Assembly (NCBI RefSeq): GCF_010389155.1
Contig: NC_057766.1
Location: forward strand, 44,526,463-44,590,462
Direction of reading: 5' to 3'
Length of the DNA stretch: 64,000 bases
Source: Erigeron canadensis
Lineage: Eukaryota > Streptophyta > Magnoliopsida > Asterales > Asteraceae
Part shown: piece after piece, positions 54,805 through 64,000 of the stretch
How positions within the stretch are numbered: position 1 is the stretch's first letter
Layout: each line of letters opens with the position of its first letter
The notes under the pieces: generated by a model
Database searches by the model: none
The model's input: only the letters and a program-made list of their open reading frames with translations
What the model was told of the DNA's origin: nothing
Made by a program: the position numbers and the translations under genes

Positions 54805-55200
54805 TTACTCAAGCACTAAAGCATCATCTTTGTGCAATCCTGGTCCAGGCACAACTTTGGCAAGCTTTTGCCTTGCAATTCTTTGACTTTTGCCTCTGAC
54901 CTTCTTAACACCTTGATTGCTACCTACTTGACTGCCACCTCCTTTACTTTTTCTTGCTTGACTGCTACTTGCTTGACTTTTTCTTGCTTGACTGCCATCT
55001 GGTTGACTTCCAACAGCTTGAATGCTAATTGCTTGACTTCCCATATTTTGACTTCCACCTGCTTGACTTCCCACATGCTGATTGGAACCTGCTTGACTTC
55101 CCACATGTTGACTACCACCTACTTGACTTCCCACAGCTTCATTTCCATCTGCCTCATTCGCACTTGCTTCATTCCTAACTGGTTGACTGTTGTTGTTCAC
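54805..55200 (-). other. GSQ-repeat tail of the MULE transposase
   Basis: The last about 130 codons repeat a Gly-Ser-Gln unit roughly every 6-8 residues (VGSQVGGSQHVGSQAG..), then a basic end (KKVRGKSQRIARQK). At the DNA level it is a minisatellite of CTTGACTTCC-like units. Confidence 0.8.
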
Positions 55201-56815
55201 ACCTACACTGGTTTCTCCTGGTTGACCTTTACATGTTCTAGCATTGTGACCTTTGTTGCCACATTTGGTGCATCTGCCAAAATGAATCTTCCTTTACAAC
55301 TTATCATCTTTTGAATTTGGCTCATCTTTATATAAGCCTCTCTTCCTCTTCCTTTTTGGTCTGCCTACTAGAGTGTGATGAATTGGAGGAGTTAATCCTA
55401 TTGGGCATGTTGATTTTGGCCAAGTGGTTGTACCACCCACTGGGTTGACTTTGAAATTGTATGATTCCTTCCATGTGTCTAACCAGTAACACCTATGAGC
55501 CCAACTTTCTGGTTTACCCACTTTCCTTCCAAATTTTCCCATGTCAAAATTGACTGCAACAACATGCTTACAAGGATGCCCACTCAATTCCCATTTTCTA
55601 CAACTGCAAGTCATTTTTTCAGTGTCTATAATGTCTTAGTCACCCCATGGTGCATTGACCTAGTATTTGACACCACCATTCCAAATGACCTTACAATCAT
55701 TTGCTTCATTTTCTATGACCTTCATTAGGTCCATTGCAGCTGGGGTCAACGGACCTTTAGACTTTTCAATTACCTTTTGGACTAGTACAATTCTTTTCAT
55801 TAGATACTCTCTAATGAAATCAAGACATCCTATGATGGGCTTTTCCCTAGCTTCAACTATTTGACCATTTAAAAATTCACACAAATTATTCAGAAGCATG
55901 TCAGACTTACACGTACCTGAAAAATGTGACCTTGACCAGTGTTGTGGATCAATTTTTCTTAACCAGTTATATGCATCCACATTTAGCCTTTTCATCTGTG
56001 CCATGGTTGCTTCAAAAACTGGTATTGTGGTTGTCGTTGCACACCTCCAGAAAATATCCTTGTACAACTTCCCTCTCCAATGTTGTTTCATGTTTTCATG
56101 TATGTGCTTCACACAATACCTGTGTTCAGCAGAAGGGAAAACATTGCTAATAGCTTGGATAAGGCCCTGCATTTAAACAGATATTGATATTATCTACATT
56201 ATACATAAATTATCATGGAAAGTATAGTATGTGTTATAAAATTTACCTTTTGTCTGTCTGATATGAAAGTAAAGTTATAATGGGACTCTAACTCCAAATC
56301 TGGACCAAGACATTCAAGAAACCATGTCCAAGAGTCTCTGGTTTCAGCTTCAACCACTGCATATGCCACTAGATAGATGCCATTGTTTGAGTCAACTCCT
56401 ACAGCAGTCAAAACTTGACCGGGGAAAGGCCCTTTCATGAATGCACTATCAAATCCAATCAAATCCCTCATACATGCCATCCATCCCTCCTTAAGTGCAC
56501 CAATACAAACATATATTCTCTTGAACTGTCTAGTTGTGGCATCTGGATTACATGATCTTTCAACCTCTATTTTAACAGTTGTACCTGGGTTTTGAAGCTT
56601 CAACTCCTCACAGTAATCCCTAAGCAAAGAAAACTATGTCCTAAAATCCCCTTTCTTATCGGTGCATGCATGTGTTTTTGCTATAAATGCCTTCATCTAG
56701 GAAACATAAATCTGCAACTTTTGTTCTAATTCTTGTTGCAAAGCCTTGGTAGGGATTCTTGGATTTCTATTGATTTGCTCTCTAATCTGTTTTGCCATAT
56801 AAGTGGATGTACATG

Positions 56816-59278
56816 TGTAACACCCCAAATTTTGCAGTACTATTATATTACTAAAAGTAATATATATCAAATGAATAAGTGCCAAGTTATTTAAAAAGCC
56901 GCGTAAATCAATGTCGGGTTTAGTGCCTTAAGTAACTTATATCTAAATGGTTGAAACTAGAGGGACTAAAAATGAGATAAAATTATAAAGGGGGGGGGTT
57001 GGTGAAAAATGGAAATAAATTACAAGTATATAAAATGATTTTTAATGATCTACATGATCATTTTAAGACCAACAGAAGAAAGAAAGTCGGCAGAATGAAA
57101 CGAAGGTGGAAGTGAAGTCGGTTGCGAGGGAAAGGAAAAAGGGAAAAAGCGGGTTTCGGGTCAAACCAAATATGTCAAATCACTCATAATCAATTATAGG
57201 TATTGATTATCATTCTTTTAAGGTATTATTTCTTAGTTTTCTAGTTTGATTAATAGTTGTATAAAAATACCCTAGGTCAAGAAAAGGTGGTTGTTTGGGT
57301 CCATATTAATTTCTTAGTATCTAGACTCAACTATGAAGCATATATTTAAATTTGTTAAGATTTGGAGATAGTTTTTGTGTCATGTTATGTGAAATAAAAA
57401 GTTTAAGAAAAGATATGATTTTGTAAGGTAACGATGAAATAATGATAAGGAAGTGAAAATAATTGGCTTGAGAAATATTGGGCAAAGAAAAATTAGAAAA
57501 GACGATATGTCTCAATATTGATGATTTATATGGATTTGGTTAATAGGTAACCAAGAATTTTGAGGAATACACATCTATGTTGTAGCAGGACCACAAGTGA
57601 GTATATAGGATTTAAACTAGCATTTTGATTATATTATGGCAGATTACTTGTGCGTAAGAGATCTCATATGATCATATAGTTATATAATGCCGTATTTGTT
57701 TAGTTGATCTACTTGTTGGAAATATATGTTGAAATTGCTGTTATTAATTAAAGTATGCAGGATTGAGCTGTAACATTGAATTATATGGAACTCGGTTATA
57801 TATGTGTGATCGATTTCATGTAATAATGCAGTTGACACTAATATAATAGTAGTTGTGCAGTCTTGTTTAGTTATGTGATATGGTTTTATTAAAATTATGA
57901 AGATAAATAAGTCATAGCAATGAGAGTTCTCATTTGATAAGATTATGGTAATTAGCAGGTTAATAGAGAAGTTAGTGGTAAAATTGGTTGTTATTGATAA
58001 TATTAAGCTTATAATGTAATAAGCAGAAGCCTTATTGTAGTTGTAAGTTTTAGGCAATAATTAAGCAGTCTGAAGATTAATAGCCAACATTTGCGGTTAA
58101 ACATTGTTATTGGCCTTAGACAATGATCATGCCAAAGGCAGAATCTAGGTCGTTGATATTGTATATTGAGGTATGATTATAGCGCTGAATCGACTTACAT
58201 GTGAGCTAGAACACTAAAGAGGCTAGATTGGTGATAGCCATGTTGTTTGTTGGATTAACAATGTGTTACCTAGATGTTTTGTTGTGTAAGTGTGTATGTC
58301 ACACGTGCTATAACTGTTATCTGATCGTAGAATTGTGTTAGTCAAGTTGTTATGTGTATCTAGATGTTTTGTTGTGTAAGTGTGTATATTATGTAATCAC
58401 ACATGCTTTAAGTGTTATGTGATTGTGTATTGTTAATTTGGATACATAAGGCTAATGTGCAGATTTTGTGGATATATGCGATTTGACGATGTAGAAGCAG
58501 TTAATCCTTTGATGCAAAGAGCTGTATTATTTACTTTCTTATAATTTGTTACAATGAATCTATTTTAACAGGCAGAGTCAGAGTTGATTATATGGAAGTT
58601 GGCTATATACGTGTAGTATGGTCCATATAACTGAATAGCTGGCAGATTATAGTTGCAGATTATCATGCAGTTTATCTTACGTAGTACGATATACACGCAG
58701 TTTATATAATGCACAAGGTTAATATAGATATACACGCAGTTTATATAATGCAGAATATTAATATGTTTACTTTCTATATATTCACTAAGCGATGTGCTTA
58801 TTCCTTTAGTTATAATGTTGTAGGTGCTTATGGATTTAACGTTTAATGATGAGCAGCTGAATAGGACGAGCACGAGGAAAGTCATAGCCGTGGATGATCA
58901 CTTGCCGAAGGTTTATGCAAGTGGTATATTTAAATTACAGTTGAGTACATAATGCTTGTTACATTACTAGCCCATATTTTGGATGTAAATATGTAATTTT
59001 TTGTAAGTTGACAATGTGGTCGTTAAACTGAGTCATGTCAAGTATTTTTGTTTTTTTTTATAAACAGGTTGTTTTGATTGAAAACTAGCAGGTATTAATT
59101 GTTGACATTATGATGAGGTCATGCCGAAATTTATAATTTTTATATGGTCGTTTTAAAATAAACTGCCATTCGGTGTGGTTAAATAGATATGTATAAACTG
59201 AATACATATTTATCTATAAAAGTTTAAATGAAATTTTCTTTATAAAAATAAAAAATAAAAGATAAATCGGGCGTAACA
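56816..59278 (+). mobile_element. Solo LTR, 2.46 kb, duplication ACATG
   Basis: It starts TGTAACACCCC and ends GGGCGTAACA, flanked by perfect ACATG (56811-56815 and 59279-59283). It is non-coding. Motifs shared with 36401-38648 include TTCACTAAGCGATGTGCTTA and TGTAGGTGCTTATGG. Removing it rejoins the minus-strand transposase (KAC-TS-TYMAK). A direct repeat CTAGATGTTTTGTTGTGTAA occurs at 58271 and 58360, and ACACGCAGTTTATATAATGC at 58692 and 58732. Confidence 0.85.
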
Positions 59279-60560
59279 ACATGCTTTTATTTCTCTGGAT
59301 TGTAAGCATGTGTGTTGATTCTTGAAAGTCTTGACCATCCATGTTTTTTGGTCTGGTAGTTTACTACAATGCAATACCCAAGGACACACTTGTTTATCAT
59401 TTAATATCTCAGTGGATTTGTTGTAAGTGGATGCCTTAGGGTTTTGCTTCTCACATGGATCAACAGGCCTTTTCCCTTTATCATTGGGCCCAACTTGTTC
59501 TAAATTAAGCCCAACTTCATTAGGCCCAAAAGTTGCAGATGGTACAACTCCTTCACAGATTGCCCTTACCCTCATTTGATCATTAAATATCAACTTAACC
59601 TTTCTTCTACTCTCAACTGCATATTTTTTTAATAATTGTTTCATCTCTGAAGATTCCCAAAATGTTTGAGTTAAATAGAAAGGAGCATTGTCTGCATCAC
59701 TTGTTTGTTGTTGCTTTCTAAACTTCCTCAACCTCCTAGCCTCCATTCTCTCTTTCTCATCAGCACCAGAATCAATTCCACTATTAAAGTAATCATTGTC
59801 TATCAATTCTAACTCATCATCATCACCATTATTGATCTGATTATTCAACATGTTCAAAGCATTGTTCATTTGGTTATCAAAATTTAGTGAATAATCTCCC
59901 ATGTCAACTTGATAATCATTCACAACATAAGTAGTCTTACCAGCATAGATGGTTTGTCCATCTTCAACTTTCATTCCACCCCCATGATGAAACTTTCAAT
60001 GTTAGCATTGTAGGTTTCCCATCTACGAATTTAACATGAAAAAATAATGAAAAATATTATTAATTAATTTTTTTTGTAGGGTTTTTATACCCAGAAATAC
60101 ATTTTAGGGTTTACAACAAAACAAATTAAAAAAAATAATCTGGGTTTCTTACCATATAATGCAGCAAGATCGTAATCATCGGCATCCTTTGGCCGAATTA
60201 TCCAACCGGAGCCCGACATCGGAAATGGAAAAGAAAAAGGAGAGAACTTTTAATTTAAGGGTTTGGTTTAGTTTTGGGTATGAAAATGAGATATTATCTC
60301 ATTTTTGGGTATAAAAAGGGATAAAAAACAATGAAAAGAGGACAGATGGGTGGTCAATTACCATTATACCCTAGCACGTGAGTAGCACATGTTGAAAAGT
60401 TAACGATTCGTTTGTGTCCGTTAGGCGGAGGTTTGGTGGGCGTGCATTTTTACCAACTCTGGGTATTACTCACGTAATTAAATTTTTTAAGGTACGAAAA
60501 GTGCAATTTCGATACCAACTCAGTTACCATCCGTATAATTTACCCAGTTAACATGCTTAC

Positions 60561-60806
60561 CCTAATTCCCACCATTAATTTTACCATTTGTGGTACTGGT
60601 ACTAACTAAATTTTAGATCATCGGTTCCAAATAAAAACGTCATACCGTTTCCATTTGATTAACTCTCTTGAGTGTCAGCACTCAGTGTATATGGTATAAG
60701 GAGTCGGAGTGGTGGTGGTATGTATATAATTGGGATGGGGATTTAGTTTGATTAAATTGGGTAAAACAAGAAGTTGGTGTCGTATTGAATTGAATATAAA
60801 GAAGAA
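60561..60806 (+). promoter_or_regulatory. Upstream region of the UFM1-peptidase gene
   Basis: Short non-coding region between the MULE end and the gene start, presumably promoter and 5' UTR. No element could be assigned. Confidence 0.4.
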
Positions 60807-60935
60807 ATGAGCAGCAGCAGCAATATGTGGTCAACCTGCCCATTTTGCTTGCAACAAGTTGTTACCGTAGACCTAGAAAGGTATGTTTGTATTTACTCTA
60901 TTATTTACTCGCAATATGGTTAAGGGAATTTTTAA

Positions 60936-60967
<32 letters not shown>

Positions 60968-63906
60968 GATATTTATATGTATCAAATCGAGTTATGATAT
61001 GCAGGCACGCCAACAATCACTTTGAGGATCATGATCATCAGGAGGTTGGTTATCTTCACCTCCTCCTTCCATTTCTCTCTTTGATCTCTTTTACAATCTA
61101 TTATTGTTATTATTACTATCTTCACCTCCTCTACTTCCATAGTTCCATCTATTGCTCACTTTCTTCATCATAGATTTTATTTATATGTATATATAGATAT
61201 TGATATAGATACATATATATGTAAATAAAAAGATTTTGTTATTATGATTTGATGAGTATAAGTATGACTTTAGTTTATTGGATGTGAATGATTTTAAAAT
61301 GGGTTTCATTCAGATTTCATTATATTTATATATATAGATATGGGGTTAACTAGTATGCTTCTAGCAGCATGCTTCCACCATGATTTCCAGGGGGAGAGAT
61401 TTTATATTCAAACATGCGATTTTCATGGGGGGAGTTTGTGAGGGGGAAACATGCTTCTTCCATGTTTCTAGCAGCATATTGCTTTTATCCTATAGATATT
61501 GATATAAATATATAAATTAAGATTATGTGTGGTGGTGGTGGTTGATTTGAAGACCTGGAATTATTTTCTTCGTGGGGTGGAATTTTTTCATGAGGATGAT
61601 AGATAGATAGATATACATAGACATATACATATCCTCTATACATATGATTGGTTATTTAAGGTCAGTTTGAAATTTGAACCAAGAAAATTTTGGACTAAAA
61701 GTGTAATTTATGAAACTTAGGGATGAAATCTGCAAGTGAGGGTTGACGACAGGGATGATTTCTGTAATTAACTCTTATTATTATTAATCCAATATTGTTA
61801 TATCTTGGGATTTAAACAAGAAATTCAAACCAAGTTAGCCGTGTCACGACCCACCACCCTCCATCAAGCATATGGGTTGTCTAAGTTAATTGAAGAGAAA
61901 CTTGGCTTTTACTCTCTTTCTCCATCATATTCCACGTCCTTGAATTCTGTTGTCACTTTTACATCTCAAATGCCACTCAACCTTCCCTCACTACCTACTC
62001 CGGTGTCGTCAACTACTGCCCTGCCTACGACCCGCTTGTCGCCTGAACAAATCCAACAGTGTCGTGCTTTGGGCCGTTGCTTTCATTGCCCTGTCAAATA
62101 CCACCCTGGTCACAAATGTGATCCACCTCAGTTCTTTCCCATAGCAGATAATGAAATCGATACTCACAAAATTCATGATATCGGATCTTGAGGACAATTT
62201 AAATTCTCATGGGCGGGTTATTGATACGATCCAAGAAGTTAAAGAGAGAAGACCCGCATTCATCCGCTTAAAGTGCTAGACTAATTCTAATTTAGTAGTT
62301 TTGTTAATTAGTTTTGTTTGCACGTGCATTCATTATTTCCTTAGTTTTAGTAGCCCATGTACGTATTGGTTTTAGCAGTTGCAAGTTTCCATTTCCTATT
62401 TATATGTAACTTCACATTTAGCTTTGTATGAAGAGAAAAGTTAAAGAATTTAGGTTCTTGTTTCTAGTCTTATCTCTTGGGAGAGTGACCATCTCAAATG
62501 GCCCTTCTATCAGTTTGTGATTGTTTATTTTTTCCTTTTAAAAAAAAAAAAGCAATCCCAAACACCTCCTTACATATGCATCTAGTAAGTAAGAAAGTAC
62601 ACCCAATGCCGTCTTCCATGGGTTTTGCAATACCTCGATGGTGTATGGGGGAGGTTGAGATGTAGACAACCTTAACTCTATCAAGGTAGATAGGCTTATT
62701 CCAGGTTCTATCTAAATGATAGAAAAGGACCTCCGACCTTTGCAATGAGGATCGAGCTCATGCCCTCTTTATCCAGAGGCAAAGGTGTTAACCACCCAAC
62801 CCCCTTACATATGCATCTATACCAGAATATTACTCACTTTTGCATCCAAATCTATCTCGATAACTATGTGAGAAGATGAGATTACATGTATACATATGAA
62901 GCCCTCCAAGTCATCTACCATCCTACATGTCATTAGAAAATGCTTATGTCTCATTATTTAAGCATTTAACTAATCTATTTTTTATTTAATTTGCTAATTT
63001 ACTAATTTTTATGAATTAGCTAACAACTATTATCTTCCTTTCATATATATATATATATAATATTATTTCGACGTCTTCAATTTCTGTTACCATCTTAAAA
63101 AGATTTTTATGTGAGATTTCAGTCCCTTTCTCTCCATGGTAGCAGGTTGACAGTTCTACTATAACTTACGGTGGAGGAGGCACCGCCACCACTGCCGCTG
63201 CTGCCGATAGTAATATCCATTTCTTAATCAGCTCACAGGTGAGGGATGCTAACTTTAAGGTCAAACAGCATGGTTTCATGACCTTGTTGTACAACTGTTT
63301 GGAGTGTGAATCTGGTCAATCCACCAGTATATTGTCAGGATATGTTGATCATTTCCAGAGCATAGAGTTTGAAGATGTTGGATGGGGCTGTGGCTGGCGT
63401 AATATCCAAATGCTTACCTCCCATTTGCTTGTTGAAAGGAAAGAAGCAAAGGATGTCCTCTTTGGTGGAGTTGGCTTTGTCCCTGATATCTCTTCACTCC
63501 AAAAATGGCTTGAAGTTGCATGGCACCAGGGTTTTGATACACCAGGATCATATGATTTTCATCAAAATATACATGGCAAACGTACTTGGATTGGTACCAC
63601 CGAGTGTGCTGCACTTTTCCGTTCTTTTGGGCTTCGTGCTCGCATTGTAGATTTCTCTAATCTTGATTATGGATCAAATATTGGAAAGAGAAACAAGTCA
63701 ACCCAAGTTATTGGACCAATGGACAGATATTTGAATAAATCACCACAATATATCGTTGCAGGTTCCAGTAATGACACCAACACATATTTCGGAATTCACC
63801 CTGAAAAGCGTCATCAGCTTCTGGTCAATTGGGTATGGTCTTACTTTTCTGACAATAATATGCTCACCAGATCAGCCTGCAACAAAGTTGTTATCACGGA
63901 CAAATC
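60807..63906 (+). CDS. Zinc-finger UFM1-specific peptidase (ZUFSP/ZUP1-like), 5' part
   Basis: Exons 60807-60880, 61005-61044 and 63146-63906 join in frame (291 full codons plus two bases). The last exon ends at a GTAAGT donor, so the gene continues past the window. Residues 11-30 form a C2H2 finger (C11, C14, H26, H30). The peptidase C78 domain follows: LYNCLECESGQSTSILSGYV, then the catalytic Cys in DVGWGCGWRNIQM (C120), then GFVPDISSLQKWLEVAW and WIGTTECAALFRSFGLRARI. The catalytic Asp and His should lie in the missing exons. Human ZUP1 is a K63-ubiquitin deubiquitinase of this family, while UfSP members cleave UFM1; which applies here cannot be told. Intron 2 (2.1 kb) has a gypsy remnant and a SINE. 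Confidence 0.88.
61660..61785. mobile_element. MULE terminal-repeat fragment
   Basis: CAGGGATGATTTCTGTAATTAACTC resembles the right terminus of the 8738-9711 element (AGGGATGATTCTTGCAGTTAACTC). It lies just before the gypsy remnant. Confidence 0.45.
61805..62191 (+). pseudogene. Gypsy gag fragment with zinc knuckle
   Basis: An open stretch of 128 codons, starting inside gag (FKQEIQTKLAVSRPTTLHQA), ends with the chromovirus-type knuckle GRCFHCPVKYHPGHKCDPPQ. Protease, RT and integrase are missing, and the 3' LTR follows within 30 bases of the frame's end. The element is therefore a large internal deletion derivative. Confidence 0.75.
62222..62512 (+). repeat. 3' LTR of the gypsy remnant
   Basis: The 291-bp LTR runs TGATACGATCC...CTTCTATCA, preceded by a purine-rich CATGGGCGGGTTAT. 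The matching 5' LTR was not found upstream. Confidence 0.6.
62585..62802 (-). mobile_element. tRNA-derived SINE with perfect 17-bp duplication
   Basis: On the minus strand it begins GGTTGGGTGGTTAACACC (A-box-like) and has GAGCTCGATCCTC (B-box-like) about 35 bases later. It ends TACTTTCTTACTTAC. It is flanked by CCTTACATATGCATCTA at 62568-62584 and 62803-62819. The 218-bp body with a pol III-type head and a long perfect duplication is diagnostic of a SINE. Confidence 0.88.
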
Positions 63907-64000
63907 GTAAGTGTTTTTTTGGTGTTAAAAGTATCTGGTTTTCGTATCTAGTGGTTCTGATGTGTCATCTTTTAACAAATTCATGTTTCATTGTATTTTA

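Larger units (their letters stand above)
54805..60219 (-). pseudogene. MULE (MuDR-type) transposase, nearly full-length but broken
   Basis: Minus-strand order: first exon 60219-60153 (MSGSGWIIRPKDADDYDL, donor GTAAG); an acidic, Asn-rich stretch and MuDR-type zinc region (59974-59284, CPWVLHCSKLP..HTCLQS). After the LTR comes STYMAKQIREQINRNPRIP (56810-56700). The DDE core follows (DLIGFDSAFMKGPFPGQVL, AVGVDSNNGIYLVAYAVVE, FISDRQ, then VFPSAEHRYCVKHIHENMK after a short intron). Next are the SWIM finger CSCRKWELSGHPCKHVV (55610-55560), a CCHC knuckle CTKCGNKGHNARTC (about 55270-55230), and a GSQ-repeat tail ending at 54805. Four in-frame stops are visible (near 56697, 56637, 55660 and 55640), so it cannot make a full protein. 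Confidence 0.85.
54791..60560 (-). mobile_element. MULE with decayed transposase, minus strand
   Basis: The right side (60440-60530) reads, on the minus strand, GAAATTGCACTTTTCGTACC, typical of MULE termini. The transposase pseudogene occupies 54805-60219 and is split by a 2.46-kb solo LTR. The opposite terminus was not found, so the left boundary is arbitrary. Confidence 0.6.

Noticed and set aside
54832..55314. Plus-strand frame rich in Thr-Cys-Leu-Thr repeats
   Set aside because: Antisense shadow of the GSQ-repeat tail and zinc knuckle of the MULE transposase.
34676..60560. One single large MULE spanning both transposases
   Set aside because: The two transposases are paralogues on opposite strands with different terminal sequences, and a host gene (ATG13) lies between them.
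1..64000. CRISPR arrays, prokaryotic operons, endogenous DNA-virus genes
   Set aside because: No regularly spaced repeats with unique spacers, no operon-like gene packing, and all RT/gag homology fits ordinary plant copia or gypsy elements.

Overview
The window is nuclear DNA of a flowering plant, probably a eudicot. It is AT-rich, its genes have many GT-AG introns, and most of its length is plant transposable elements: Ty1/copia and Ty3/gypsy chromovirus LTR elements, hAT, MULE, Helitron, SINE and MITE elements. I cannot name the species. All coordinates, splice sites and target-site duplications (TSDs) were read by eye.

Four host genes are recognisable, all on the + strand. (1) 159-1606 is the 3' end of a mitochondrial stomatin-like protein (SPFH/Band 7). 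(2) 3552-32070 is a complete MutS2-type MutS homologue: 19 exons join in frame into 824 codons. The gene is stretched to 28.5 kb by transposons in introns 4, 6, 8 and 13. (3) 40202-44716 is ATG13, the autophagy initiation-kinase subunit: 3 exons, 588 codons. (4) 60807-63906 is the 5' part of a C2H2 zinc-finger UFM1-specific peptidase (ZUFSP/ZUP1-like, C78), which runs off the right edge.

Transposon layout. MutS2 intron 4 holds a complete gag-only copia element (5082-7919, TSD TGCTG). Intron 6 holds a long-TIR MULE-like element. Intron 8 (16.9 kb) is a minus-strand gypsy chromovirus (about 10525-26842) split by a stack of insertions: two copia relatives, a small LTR element, four hAT-type elements and a MULE. 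Intron 13 holds a minus-strand shortened copia element. Downstream of MutS2, 32.5-34.7 kb has two Helitrons, a tRNA-derived SINE and a local duplication whose second copy shows the unoccupied target sites. Two MULE transposase pseudogenes lie on opposite strands (about 34.7-39.1 kb, + ; about 54.7-60.5 kb, -). Each is interrupted at nearly the same codon by a solo LTR over 2 kb long. Between them, 45.5-51.4 kb is a field of fold-back MITEs sitting in TA repeats. The ZUP1-like gene has a gypsy remnant and a SINE with a perfect 17-bp TSD in intron 2.

How it fits together: the host genes are unrelated housekeeping genes (mitochondrial membrane, organellar MutS, autophagy, UFM1/ubiquitin protease). 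The TE layer is the informative part, because many TSDs are intact and the order of insertion can be read. I found no new biochemical system. The most unusual observations are the paired solo-LTR insertions in paralogous transposases, the inverted repeat conserved in one copia LTR family, and the related empty sites at 33-34.7 kb.
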